The notes beneath the pieces were generated by a model. It did not search any database, had not been told where the DNA came from, and worked only from the letters and a program-made list of their open reading frames with translations. The translations under genes were made by a program, and so were the position numbers. Positions 25,064-33,624 of a stretch of DNA of 64,000 bases are shown here, piece after piece; within the stretch, counting starts at the first letter, position 1, and the number at the start of each line of letters is the position of its first letter. Origin of the DNA: JBHOQS01 sp042408875 (GTDB lineage Bacteria; Chloroflexota; UBA11872; JBHOQS01); the NCBI GenBank assembly GCA_042408875.1, contig JBHOQS010000023.1:1-64000 (forward strand), read 5' to 3'.

Positions 25064-25831
25064 ATGCTGAAGGTCTATGGCATCCCGACCAGGTGCTGGG
25101 CCCATCGGGGTGCCTCCGGCTTTGCTCCGGAGAACACCGCGGCCGCGTTCCGGCTGGCTGCAGAGATGGGCGCCGACGGCATCGAGCTCGATGTGCGCAT
25201 GACGCGAGACGGCGCACTCGTAGTGTGCCATGACGAGACGCTGGAGCGACTCGGCGGTGTGGCGCAGCCGGTTGCTGCCCTGACGCTCAACGAGGTGCAG
25301 CGGCTGGATGTCGGCGCACGGGTAGACAGCCGCTTTGCCGGAGAGCGCATCCCGACGCTCGAAGAAGCGCTGGACGTTGCTGCGGCCCGGCTTCTGGTGA
25401 ACATTGAGGTCAAGATCGACGAGCCTGAGGCGCGGGTGGAGGAGCGGATCGTGCGCCTGCTGCGCTCGCGCGGTATGCTTGAGCGAACGGTGCTGTCGTC
25501 GTTTCTGCCGGGCCCGCTGGAGCGCAGCAAGCGCATCGAGCCAGAGCTTGCCACGGCGCTGCTCTACAGCCGGCCGGAGCTGCTGCCTGAGATCGAGGCG
25601 CTGGTGTGGGGAGTCCTGAGCGAGCCGGAGCTACGCGTGGACGCTCTGCATCCGCATCACCGGCTGGCCACGCCAGCGCATGTGGCCTGGGTCCATGCCG
25701 AGGGGTTCGGGGTCACCGTCTGGACGGTCAACGACGACAAGCTGATGCGCCGGCTGGTCGCTCTGGGCGTCGAAGGGATCATCACAGACTACCCCGACCG
25801 GCTGGCGCGCCTGCTCGCTGCGTCTCGCTGA
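25064..25831 (+). CDS. glycerophosphodiester phosphodiesterase
   Basis: 255-residue GDPD TIM-barrel enzyme hydrolysing glycerophosphodiesters to glycerol-3-phosphate and an alcohol. Catalytic elements: AHRGASGFAPENTAAAF, the metal-binding GADGIELDVRMTRDG, VVCHDETLERL, and VNIEVKID. There is no signal peptide, so it is cytoplasmic. The ribosome site is weak. It lies 26 bp after rseP and ends the long plus-strand housekeeping run; the following 550 bp separate it from rho. Confidence 0.93.
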   Translation: MLKVYGIPTRCWAHRGASGFAPENTAAAFRLAAEMGADGIELDVRMTRDGALVVCHDETLERLGGVAQPVAALTLNEVQRLDVGARVDSRFAGERIPTLEEALDVAAARLLVNIEVKIDEPEARVEERIVRLLRSRGMLERTVLSSFLPGPLERSKRIEPELATALLYSRPELLPEIEALVWGVLSEPELRVDALHPHHRLATPAHVAWVHAEGFGVTVWTVNDDKLMRRLVALGVEGIITDYPDRLARLLAASR

Positions 25832-25995
25832 GCGCGCAGGTCCGGCTGGCATAGCGCTTGCTCTATGGTTCTCTGTGGATCTCTGTGGATCCCTGATCAT
25901 TGAATTCAGATCCGTGGAGCAGAGACGTACTGGACCGCTGGACGTAGCGTGGCCGTACTTCCCGGCTAGCACTGTTAGGCTAGGCTGCGGTTAGA

Positions 25996-26024
25996 TTGAC
26001 GCCAGCTCTCGTGAGGTGTATACT
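25996..26024 (+). promoter_or_regulatory. candidate promoter for rho
   Basis: TTGACG and TATACT separated by exactly 17 bp, about 360 bp upstream of the rho start codon. Close to consensus in both hexamers. Confidence 0.7.
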
Positions 26025-26046
26025 CTGGCTGAGAGATTACCGCACT

Positions 26047-26074
26047 AGTGGCGGCAGGACTGTATGCCGCCACT
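26047..26074 (+). promoter_or_regulatory. leader hairpin of rho
   Basis: AGTGGCGGCA and TGCCGCCACT pair perfectly over 10 bp with an 8-nt loop, starting about 20 nt after the predicted transcription start. It could shield the 5' end or act as an attenuator. Confidence 0.45.
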
Positions 26075-26384
26075 CACAGCGCTGCGCTGGATGGTGTCAA
26101 CAGGGTCCTGAGGCATATCCCTCTGGGGAGGTGCCTCTCGGCTCGACAGCAGCGCTGTACCTCACGAGCTCGCACTCCTGTGCAATTTTGTGCACACGCC
26201 CAGAAGCTAGACGAGCGTGGTTTCGTTTGGTGAATGGCCGTTGCACGCGTGGGTGTGACTGACGGGTGCCGCCCGCTTATACCGGCGTACCTGCTCTGCC
26301 CGCGATTGTGCTCGTCCGGCAGTAAGATGAAACCCCGGTGCCCTTGAGGCACATTCGAACTTTACACGTGAGCGATTCTGTACG

Positions 26385-28025
26385 GTGACTGAACAGAACC
26401 TTCCCGACCAGTCTACGCCGCGCCGCGCCTCTCCGCGCCGCGTGGTCCGCCGGGTGCGCACCACCCGCGCAGCCGATCAAGTCCCCCCCGCTTCGCCCGA
26501 GGCTCTGGATCCGGAGGTGCCTATGTCAACGTCCGAGCCGGTCAACCTGCCGCCGGATGGTGTCTCAGAGGAAACCGAGGCTCCAGTGGTTGCTCCCAGC
26601 GGGGAGAACGGCGCTGCCGCTCTTCCACCGACGAACGGAGAGGGGCGCGCCGCGCGCCGCCCGGCGCGGAATGCCACGGCGAACGGCCAGAACACCACCA
26701 GTGTCAGTCCTAGCGCTGTGAATACGACACAGAATGCAACGCAATATGCACCGCCAGCTCGTCTGGCACCGGTGCAGTACTCCGACCTCGAACGCATGAC
26801 GATCAACGAGCTGCGCGAGGTCGCACGCCAGCTCGACATCCCCGGCGTCACCGGCCTGCGCAAGCATGAGCTCATTTTCCGCATCCTGCAAGCCCAGACC
26901 GAGCAGCAGGGCTACCTGTTCCGCGAGGGCGTGCTGGAGATTGTCGAGGAGGGCTACGGCTTCCTGCGCTACGACGACCTGCTGCCCGGCCCCGAGGACG
27001 TGTACGTCTCGCAGTCGCAGATCCGCCGCTTCGGGCTGCGCACTGGCGATCTCGTGGCCGGCCAGATCCGGCCGCCGAAGGAGAACGAGAAGTTCTTCGG
27101 CCTCTTGCGGGTCGAGGCGGTAAACGGCATTGACCCGGAGACGGCCAAGCGCCGCCCGTTCTTCGAGGACCTGACGCCGATCTTCCCGAACCAGCAGCTC
27201 AAGCTGGAGACAACGCCGCAGAACCTAACGACCCGCCTGATCGACCTGGTGGCGCCGATCGGGCGCGGGCAGCGCATGCTGATCGTCTCGCCTCCGAAGG
27301 CTGGCAAGACCGAGATGCTCAAGCGTATCGCCAACGCCATCTCGGAGAACTACGAGGACGTCTACATCATGGCAGCGCTGATCGGCGAACGGCCTGAGGA
27401 GGTCACGGACTGGAAGCGCACCAGCAAGGCGCACGTGATCAGCGCTACGTTCGATGAGCCGCCGGAGAACCAGACCCGCGTGGCCGAGATGGCCTTGGAA
27501 CGGGCCAAGCGCCTCGTCGAGACGGGCCGACATGTGGTGCTCCTGCTGGACAGCATCACCCGTTTGTGCCGCGCCTATAACCTGGTGGTGCCGCCCAGCG
27601 GGCGCACGCTGACCGGCGGCATCGACCCGGCCGCGCTCTTCCCGCCCAGGCGTATCTTCTCGGCGGCGCGCAACATCGAAGAGGGCGGCAGCCTGACGAT
27701 CATCGCTACCTGTCTGATCGACACCGGCAGCCGCATGGACGAGGTGATCTACGAGGAGTTCAAGGGCACCGGCAACTCCGAGATCATCCTCAGCCGCGAG
27801 CTGGCTGAGCGCCGGCTCTTCCCGGCCATTGATGTTCAGCGCTCCAGCACCCGCCGCGAGGAGCTGCTGCTAGATGAGAACACGCTGCGCCAGGTCTACG
27901 TGCTGCGCCGCATGCTGGCCGCCTTCTCCAATAAGATCGAAGGCTACGAGGCCATGCTGCACCGCATGAGCAAGACCCCCAACAACCGCGTGTTCCTCGA
28001 GACGCTGACCAAAGAGTTCGTGTAG
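26385..28025 (+). CDS. rho: transcription termination factor Rho
   Basis: 546-residue hexameric RNA-dependent ATPase. The first 130 residues are a disordered extension (basic RRASPRRVVRRVR, then Ser/Thr/Asn-rich). The Rho N-terminal helical domain follows (MTINELREVARQLDIPG), then the RNA-binding cold-shock domain (178-245) and the ATPase with Walker A PPKAGKTE (303-310), MAALIGERPEEVTDW, VVLLLDSITRLCRAYN and the R-loop region FSAARNIEEGGSLTI. The GTG at 26385 is chosen because codon use is already gene-like. An ATG at 26523 with GGAGGTG upstream is a strong alternative and would give 500 residues. Confidence 0.97.
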   Translation: MTEQNLPDQSTPRRASPRRVVRRVRTTRAADQVPPASPEALDPEVPMSTSEPVNLPPDGVSEETEAPVVAPSGENGAAALPPTNGEGRAARRPARNATANGQNTTSVSPSAVNTTQNATQYAPPARLAPVQYSDLERMTINELREVARQLDIPGVTGLRKHELIFRILQAQTEQQGYLFREGVLEIVEEGYGFLRYDDLLPGPEDVYVSQSQIRRFGLRTGDLVAGQIRPPKENEKFFGLLRVEAVNGIDPETAKRRPFFEDLTPIFPNQQLKLETTPQNLTTRLIDLVAPIGRGQRMLIVSPPKAGKTEMLKRIANAISENYEDVYIMAALIGERPEEVTDWKRTSKAHVISATFDEPPENQTRVAEMALERAKRLVETGRHVVLLLDSITRLCRAYNLVVPPSGRTLTGGIDPAALFPPRRIFSAARNIEEGGSLTIIATCLIDTGSRMDEVIYEEFKGTGNSEIILSRELAERRLFPAIDVQRSSTRREELLLDENTLRQVYVLRRMLAAFSNKIEGYEAMLHRMSKTPNNRVFLETLTKEFV

Positions 28026-28030
28026 CAGGG

Positions 28031-28079
28031 CTTGCCCTCGGCCCTGCCGCTACACCGCCAGCGCAGGGCCGAGGGCGAG
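28031..28079 (+). terminator. long hairpin after rho
   Basis: Starts six bases after the rho stop. Seventeen-base arms (core CCCTCGGCCCTGC and GCAGGGCCGAGGG) pair with one G-U and a 15-nt loop. No U tract follows. Confidence 0.7.
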
Positions 28080-28268
28080 GACCTGCGTCTCGATCCCTCC
28101 GCCCGGGCTAACTTTCTGCCTCCTCTCGACGTTAGACAGTAATGAGTGACGTGGCACCGGGTGTCAGGTCGCTGGTGTCCGGCGAACGGCACCGCTGCCA
28201 TCCGCTCGCTTCAGCGGCCGCACCGGCGCGCTAGTAGTGCGAAAAAGAGAAGAGAGGAGTGAGGGTGT

Positions 28269-28937
28269 ATGGGACAGGACGAGGTGAAAGGACATGAAAC
28301 CCCCGGCACGACCCGGCGAGGGGTGCTCAATGCGGGCAAGAAGCTGGCCTACGCGGCCCCGGCGGTGATCGCCGCACTGCACGCGGGTGTGGCCTCAGCC
28401 GACGACGACAGCAAGCCCGGCAGGCATCTGGCGCGCGGGCATTCCTTCCAGCCACCCGGCCTCGCCCTAGGGCACCAGCAGACCCCGCCGAGTGCGGCGA
28501 CGACGGTGACGACGCCCGGCGAGCGCAGGCCTGGCCTCGTCGTGACGTTTCGTGCCCGGCTGTGCCGCATGGCCGATGTGGCGGACCTGCCGGACAATCT
28601 GGGCGGGCAGTCGAACGGGGGCACTGACCAGCTTAGCGCCGGCGAGGTGCGTGTGCTGGCCGCAGCCGGCAGCTGGGATGGCACCGTGCACGTCGCCCTG
28701 CGCGGCGCGCCGGCAAACACGCAGTATCAGGTGATATTCCTGCGGTTGAACGACCTCGGTAGCGGTGGGGTGAACGACCTGGGGACCATCACCACCGATG
28801 GCCACGGCAACTTCCGCGGCACCACGCCGAATAAGGTACCAGACCCGGGCGGGAACAAACTGGGACGCCTGGGCGTCTTCGTGCTGCGGCGGAATAACCA
28901 GAACCACTTTATCTCCTGCGTAGAGGGCCGGCGCTAG
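28269..28937 (+). CDS. exported protein with twin-arginine-like signal, beside PqqD/HprK genes
   Basis: 222 residues. TRRGVLNAGKKLAYAAPAVI (about 15-34) followed by AALHAGVASA is an export signal with a twin arginine, although the hydrophobic core is interrupted by GKK. A His/Pro/Gly-rich linker follows, then a beta-rich domain at about 110-220 (LAAAGSWDGTVHVALRGAP; LGTITTDGHGNFRGTTPN), similar in style to repeat modules of secreted proteins. Function is not recognised. The next two genes encode a PqqD-like protein and an HprK-like kinase, so it may be a substrate of that pair. Confidence 0.7.
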   Translation: MGQDEVKGHETPGTTRRGVLNAGKKLAYAAPAVIAALHAGVASADDDSKPGRHLARGHSFQPPGLALGHQQTPPSAATTVTTPGERRPGLVVTFRARLCRMADVADLPDNLGGQSNGGTDQLSAGEVRVLAAAGSWDGTVHVALRGAPANTQYQVIFLRLNDLGSGGVNDLGTITTDGHGNFRGTTPNKVPDPGGNKLGRLGVFVLRRNNQNHFISCVEGRR

Positions 28938-29005
28938 CATAGCGATCAACGTAGTGATCAATATGCTTCTGCGCAGGGGCGGCCGGGGCGACATTGTTGC
29001 GCCAG

Positions 29006-29044
29006 GCACGTGGAGGGGCGAAGATTCTTCGCCCCTCCACGTGC
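29006..29044. repeat. 39-bp near-perfect palindrome, REP-like
   Basis: Two 19-bp arms (left arm GCACGTGGAGGGGCGAAGA) pair perfectly around a single central T. The GGGGCGAA/TTCGCCCC core recurs in the palindrome at 59855-59882. Located between the exported protein and the PqqD-like gene. Confidence 0.9.
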
Positions 29045-29225
29045 GCCGCTCCTCCGCGGCCGCGCGTGCGCGGCTGGGTGGCGCCGGCTACGCGATCGCC
29101 GCGTGGCTGGGCGCTGGGAGCAGCCTACGAGAGCCGGTACATTTGCTATGCTCGTGGCGCCGGGGCGTGAGAGACAGTCCTGGTCACGCGCAGGTATAAT
29201 GCAGGCACAGGAGCGTGGCCCTGCA

Positions 29226-29510
29226 ATGAGCCTGGCTACCTTGCCTGAGCGGCCGCGTCGGCGTGGCGAGATCGCCTTCCAACCAATGCCCGACGGCACC
29301 GCCGTGCTGGTCGATCCTGCGAGCGGCGCTGCCTACGCTCTGAACGCCACCGGCGCACGGGTGTGGCAGCTCTGTGACGGCAGCCGCACGCTCGACGAGA
29401 TCGCCGCTGCGCTGGCCGAGGAGTTCGACGTCTCGCCCGCGCAGGCCCGCCACGATATCGCTGCCCTGCTGCACGCGCTGGGTGAGCTGGACATGCTGGA
29501 GCCAGCGTGA
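29226..29510 (+). CDS. PqqD-like (RRE-type) peptide-binding protein
   Basis: 94-residue winged-helix protein of the PqqD family: EIAFQPMPDGTAVLVDPASG, AYALNATGARVWQLCDGSRT, and a helical end (LAEEFDVSPAQARHDIAALL). PqqD-type domains bind leader peptides and present them to modifying enzymes. No radical SAM enzyme is adjacent; instead an HprK-like kinase follows nine bases after the stop. ATG 29226 is used; an in-frame ATG at 29199 sits beside a TATAAT and would add nine residues. The pairing with an HprK-like gene recurs in other genomes as a predicted peptide-handling system. Confidence 0.85.
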   Translation: MSLATLPERPRRRGEIAFQPMPDGTAVLVDPASGAAYALNATGARVWQLCDGSRTLDEIAAALAEEFDVSPAQARHDIAALLHALGELDMLEPA

Positions 29511-29519
29511 GGTAGGTGT

Positions 29520-30398
29520 ATGTCGTCATATCCTGGAGCACCTCCTGCCGCTGCACCCCTGACTGGACAGCTCTACGACGCCACCTACCGGCTGCTTACC
29601 GTGCCCTTTCGTGTGGTGACCAATAGCCTAGAGTTCCACCACACACTCAACCGCCTGAACGCCGAGTTCCGCTGCGAACCGGTGGCCCGTCCAGCGGGCG
29701 CGTACGAAGCGCTTGCCTACGAGGACGGCTGCCTGTGGGAGCTGACGTTCCAGGGCGAGGAGCTCAAGTGGTTCGATCGCCTGATCGACGCAGTGAGCTA
29801 CATCGAGTGGCACATGTGCGATCAGGCGATCGAGCGGCGCCATGACCTGCTGCACATGCATGGGGCGGCGCTGGCCACACCGGACGCCTCACTGCTCCTG
29901 CCCGGCACCTCAGGGATCGGCAAGACGACCTTTGCTCTGGCGCTGGCCTTGCGCGGGCTGCGCCTGCTCTCGGATGATGTTGTGCTCATACATACCGACA
30001 CCTGGCAGGTTGAGCCGTTCCCCCGCTCGTTTCACATTCATGACGATACCTTCCCGCGCCTAGCGCCGCTCGGCCTGCGTTACACGCTCGAGGACCACAT
30101 CGGGGCGTATCTGTGTTCGTCAGTGCTCGGGCCATGGGATCGCACTCCAGGCCCGCCGCTGCGGTACGTGCTCTTCCCGCACCTTGATCCTGCTGGACCG
30201 CTGGCCCTAGAGCCGATCACCGTCGCCGAGGCAGCGCTGGAGCTGATGAGATACTCCAAGAACCTCCGCCGTTTCCCGCGCTTTGGCCTGGATCTGGTCC
30301 CGCGCCTCCTCGAGCGCGTGGAGTGCTACGTGCTCCGTCGGAACGACGATCTCGGGGCAGCAGCCGATCTGGTCCTGGACCTGGTGCAGAGCACATAG
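29520..30398 (+). CDS. HprK-related kinase
   Basis: 292-residue P-loop protein related to the C-terminal domain of HPr kinase/phosphorylase. The key block is LLHMHGAALATPDASLLLPG followed by the Walker A GTSGIGKTTFA and RGLRLLSDDVVLI; an FPRSFHI stretch and a helical tail follow. True HPr kinase partners (HPr, EI) are not in the window, and the context with a PqqD-like gene argues for a kinase acting on a peptide or protein presented by PqqD. The first 110 residues lack similarity I can name. Confidence 0.85.
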   Translation: MSSYPGAPPAAAPLTGQLYDATYRLLTVPFRVVTNSLEFHHTLNRLNAEFRCEPVARPAGAYEALAYEDGCLWELTFQGEELKWFDRLIDAVSYIEWHMCDQAIERRHDLLHMHGAALATPDASLLLPGTSGIGKTTFALALALRGLRLLSDDVVLIHTDTWQVEPFPRSFHIHDDTFPRLAPLGLRYTLEDHIGAYLCSSVLGPWDRTPGPPLRYVLFPHLDPAGPLALEPITVAEAALELMRYSKNLRRFPRFGLDLVPRLLERVECYVLRRNDDLGAAADLVLDLVQST

Positions 30399-30529
30399 GT
30401 CTTGCTTTCCGAACCCCTTACTCTATTCCTCCTACAAGCTTATACTAAGCTTGTACTTAAAGAGCGCAGACAGCCGGCAGAAGTGAACGACTCAGAAGAC
30501 GTTTGCGCAGGCAAGGAGGGGTGTTCCCG

Positions 30530-31870
30530 ATGTGGCCGATCTCAGAAGGCATGCTGTCCCGACGGAGGATGCTGGCGAGTGTAGGGGCGGCGGCATTGGC
30601 GCTGACGCCGGCCTGCCGGCAAGGACAACCGGCGCCGGCAGCGCAGCTAGCCAAGCCCATAACGATCACGTTCTTCAGCCCCGCCAGCGACCAGCTCGGC
30701 GACGAGATCATGCGCGACCTGGTGTTGAACCAGTTCCAGAGCGAGTACCCCGCGATCAAAGTAGACTACGTATTTACCGCCACAGACAACAACTACGAGA
30801 AGTACGTCGCGGCAATCGCCTCTGGGAACAGCCCGGATGTGATCATGACATATTCGTACACGCCAGTGCCGGGCTGGGCCTTTAAGGAACTCATCCAGCC
30901 TCTCGATCAGTACCGCACGGAGATGAAGATCAGACAGGAAGACTACTTCGCCAATGTCTGGGAGATGATTTCCTTCAACGGCCATCTCTGGGGCTTCCTG
31001 CAGGAGTTCGATGCTAATCTCTACTGCTGGAACAAGGATGCCCTGGCCAAGGAGGGCATCGATCCCAACAAGCCCCCACGCACGATTGAAGAGCTGGATG
31101 CGCTCTCGATAGCCGTGACCAAGCGCGACGAGAGCGGCGCGCTCTCGCAGGTGGGCATCGTACCGTGGAGCCACGGCGGCACACTTTTCTGGACCACTAT
31201 GCACGGCGGGAGTTATTACGATTTCAAAAATGGCAAGTTCACGATTATGACGCCGCAGAGCATTGCCACGCTGGAGTGGTTCGCCGGGTGGGCTAGGCGA
31301 TACGGCGGCATCGAAGCAGTGAGCGCCTTTAACCAGAAGTACAATCTGACGGCCAGGCCGTCGTTTTATAACGGTCAGACACCACTGACGATCCAAGGTG
31401 AATACCGGCCTATCGTATGGCAGCGCGAGGCTCCGCAGGTGCAGACCGGCGTAGCATTTACGCCTACTGCCCCGGGTGTGGCATATGGTACAGGCCAGAC
31501 GGGTGGCGGGAACGTCTTCGTGCTACCCCAGGGTGCGCCGCACCGTGACCAGGGCGTCGTGCTGATGAAATGGCTGGCCTCGCCGAAGGCTATCTGGGAA
31601 TGGAACGTTCGTGAGAACAACCTTCCACCGATTAAGTCCGTTGCCTTTGACCCGAAGTTCGCCGAGGCTGTGCCGCTGATGAAGCCGTGGATTGAAATGC
31701 TGCGGCTCGACAAGATGATGCCGGTCATCTCGCACCCGTTGGTGGCTACCTTTAACACGAAGCTCAGCCAGGCCACCACGCGGGTGCTCACCGGCGAGAT
31801 GAGCCCGCGGGACTCGCTTCGCCAGATGGAAACGGAAATGAATGTAGAGCTCGCACAGCTTAAGCGGTAA
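30530..31870 (+). CDS. extracellular solute-binding lipoprotein (family 1, sugar type), orphan
   Basis: 446 residues. The signal is SRRRMLASVGAAALALTPAC with a lipobox Cys at 29. The mature part has the family-1 hallmarks (ITITFFSPASDQLGDEIMRD; GNSPDVIMTYSYTPVPGWAF; FVLPQGAPHRDQGVVLMKWL). It binds an organic solute, probably an oligosaccharide, for an ABC importer. The start at 30530 follows AAGGAGGGG. No permease or ATPase genes are adjacent, so the rest of the transporter must be elsewhere. A related protein is encoded at 33625. Confidence 0.9.
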   Translation: MWPISEGMLSRRRMLASVGAAALALTPACRQGQPAPAAQLAKPITITFFSPASDQLGDEIMRDLVLNQFQSEYPAIKVDYVFTATDNNYEKYVAAIASGNSPDVIMTYSYTPVPGWAFKELIQPLDQYRTEMKIRQEDYFANVWEMISFNGHLWGFLQEFDANLYCWNKDALAKEGIDPNKPPRTIEELDALSIAVTKRDESGALSQVGIVPWSHGGTLFWTTMHGGSYYDFKNGKFTIMTPQSIATLEWFAGWARRYGGIEAVSAFNQKYNLTARPSFYNGQTPLTIQGEYRPIVWQREAPQVQTGVAFTPTAPGVAYGTGQTGGGNVFVLPQGAPHRDQGVVLMKWLASPKAIWEWNVRENNLPPIKSVAFDPKFAEAVPLMKPWIEMLRLDKMMPVISHPLVATFNTKLSQATTRVLTGEMSPRDSLRQMETEMNVELAQLKR

Positions 31871-31897
31871 GCCGCTGCACCGCTCTTCGGCGCCGGG

Positions 31898-32608
31898 CTA
31901 TGGCTGGACCTGGCCATAGTCCTGGCTGTAGGGCAGCGGGCGCGGAGAGATGTACACGCTGCCCAGATAAAGGGCCCCGACGTTGACGACTGCGCCGGGG
32001 TCCTGTACCACCACGTTGTAGCGCACGGCCGGCTGCACGGCAGGCACCGGCACAATCGGGGCAGCGTCCGGTGCTACCTCTGGGGTGCCGGGTTGCAGCC
32101 GTGGCGGCGGCACAGGGCGGGCCGGCCGGGGCGGAGTCGCCGCCAGCAGATAGTACACCCCAACCGGCACGCCTGAGATGGTGAAGCGGCCGTCAGGACC
32201 GGCAGTGGCAGCCAGGCTCGTCCCCTGGAGGGCGACCACTGCGCCGACAGCTGGAACTGGCCGGCGCGGGTATGGGTACGGCAATGCGTGGTCGCGCTCA
32301 GGCGCAATTTGCGGCTGGGCGCCGGCATCCGGCGCCTGCTCCGGTGTAAGAGGGACCGTACCTTCCGCGCCGGGATCAGCTGGCACGCCGCCGGCGTCCG
32401 GCACCATGCGCGGCACCGGCCAGACCGGCCAGTAGTAAACAGCACCAGTGACGCTGCCGGTCTGGCTAGCTGCTGTCTCCGAGATACCAGGCGCACTGGC
32501 GGTCTCACGGACGGCCCGCCCAAGCCCGGCCAGCGCAGCTATGCCGACGATCACCCCGGCCAGGCCACGGCGCAGCGAGGTTCTTCCCATATGCATACCC
32601 ATATGCAT
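31898..32608 (-). CDS. secreted protein with carboxypeptidase regulatory-like domain
   Basis: 236 residues starting MHMGMHMGRTSLRRGLAGVI, with one N-terminal hydrophobic segment (GLAGVIVGIAALAGLG) serving as signal or anchor. The body is Pro/Ala-rich with a tandem of Asp/Ala/Gly stretches. One carboxypeptidase-regulatory/CNA-B-like unit is visible (VGAVVALQGTSLAATAGPDG, RFTISGVPVGVYYLLAATPP), typical of surface-exposed prealbumin-like domains. AGGGAGAG precedes the ATG at 32608; the ORF could open further upstream to 32659. Function is unknown. It is convergent with the preceding solute-binding gene. Confidence 0.7.
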   Translation of the reverse strand: MHMGMHMGRTSLRRGLAGVIVGIAALAGLGRAVRETASAPGISETAASQTGSVTGAVYYWPVWPVPRMVPDAGGVPADPGAEGTVPLTPEQAPDAGAQPQIAPERDHALPYPYPRRPVPAVGAVVALQGTSLAATAGPDGRFTISGVPVGVYYLLAATPPRPARPVPPPRLQPGTPEVAPDAAPIVPVPAVQPAVRYNVVVQDPGAVVNVGALYLGSVYISPRPLPYSQDYGQVQP

Positions 32609-32718
32609 ATCTCTCCCTGCCGAGGTAGCTGTCGAGAGAGCGGGGGAGTGAGCTATCAAGTCGCATGCTCACAGAGCCCTGCTCTCCATGAGGCGCTGCC
32701 TGGAGAGCACTCCTCACT

Positions 32719-32769
32719 ACGAGGAGCCTCCTGTTACGAGGAGCCTCCTGTCACGAGGAGCCTCCTGTG
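32719..32769. repeat. 17-bp tandem triplication
   Basis: ACGAGGAGCCTCCTGT plus one variable base, three copies. Each unit contains the palindrome AGGAGCCTCCT, so both strands present AGGAGG-like sequence three times. Confidence 0.95.
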
Positions 32770-32859
32770 AGGAAGAACGTCGCGCCGCCCGCGATTGTTC
32801 CCCTTTTCCGGTCCGGCACGCCCGAAAGCCTGGATCCGCGGGCGCGGTTCCTGGCCGGG

Positions 32860-33330
32860 CTAGCTGTGGTAGGCGAACTCCATGATCTCGGGCTGCACCA
32901 GCCGCTGGTAGTCTGCGAACGAGATGCGCATGGTCTCGCGGTGCGTCCCATCCTGGAACACGATCTCCGGGTCGGTGGTAAGCGAGCGGTCCACAATGAC
33001 GCGAATTCCGTAGAGATTGCCGAACGGCGGCATCGCGCCGATCTCACAGTCCGGGAAGAGCTGGGCGAACTCTTCTTCGCGTGCCAGCCGCGCACTGGGG
33101 TCACCCAGCACCTCCTGGAGCGCGCTCAGGTTCACCCGATGCGTCGCCGGCAGGACCAGCATGCACGGGCCGCTGGATGTCATGGCCATCACCACCTTGG
33201 CGACGAGCCGCCCGGGTACGTGCTCCGCGGCTGCCACCTCTTGAGCGGTATATACGATGCGATGGGGCGTTGTCGTAAACGCCACACCATGCTGCTGAAA
33301 GTACTCGATGAGGCGCTCGCGACAGGTCAT
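32860..33330 (-). CDS. YbaK/EbsC-family aminoacyl-tRNA deacylase
   Basis: 156 residues. The family pattern is clear: the N-terminal YFQQHGVAFTTTPHRIVYTA, a central RLVAKVVMAM with the conserved Lys 45, LVLPATHRVNLSALQEVLG, and IGAMPPFGNLYGIRVIVD. Members deacylate mischarged tRNA, for example Cys- or Ala-tRNA(Pro), in trans. The start MTCRERL at 33330 follows AGGAGAG; the ORF extends 27 codons further up, but these do not look conserved. Divergent from the solute-binding gene at 33625. Confidence 0.9.
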   Translation of the reverse strand: MTCRERLIEYFQQHGVAFTTTPHRIVYTAQEVAAAEHVPGRLVAKVVMAMTSSGPCMLVLPATHRVNLSALQEVLGDPSARLAREEEFAQLFPDCEIGAMPPFGNLYGIRVIVDRSLTTDPEIVFQDGTHRETMRISFADYQRLVQPEIMEFAYHS

Positions 33331-33624
33331 CGGTCTCTCTCCTGGCCGTGTGCGCCGGGCCAGATGCTCCAGGGTATGGCCAGCGCCGGCCTGCTCCCAC
33401 AGGAAATGCATAGAAAGAAATATCGCACAATGATGCCGCTCAAACGGTCCCGCTCAATACGATAATACAACCGCCTGATCGCGCTGCATAGCGCGACAGT
33501 AGCTGCCTGCCCGTGACGGCTTGCGGCGCGCCGCTCGTGGAGTAAGATACATTGTGCCACGGTTGCAGAGCGTGGCCATTTGCTAGGAGGAGATCGCAGA
33601 AGGGTTCATGTAGGAGGAGATGCT

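Larger units (their letters stand above)
25832..26384. other. 553-bp region containing promoter and long leader of rho
   Basis: No gene. It contains TCTCTGTGGATC repeated at about 25870-25895, the candidate promoter 25996-26024, a 10-bp-stem hairpin at 26047-26074, and about 310 nt of further leader before the rho start. A long, C-rich leader is consistent with Rho-dependent autoregulation known from other bacteria (inference). Confidence 0.6.
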
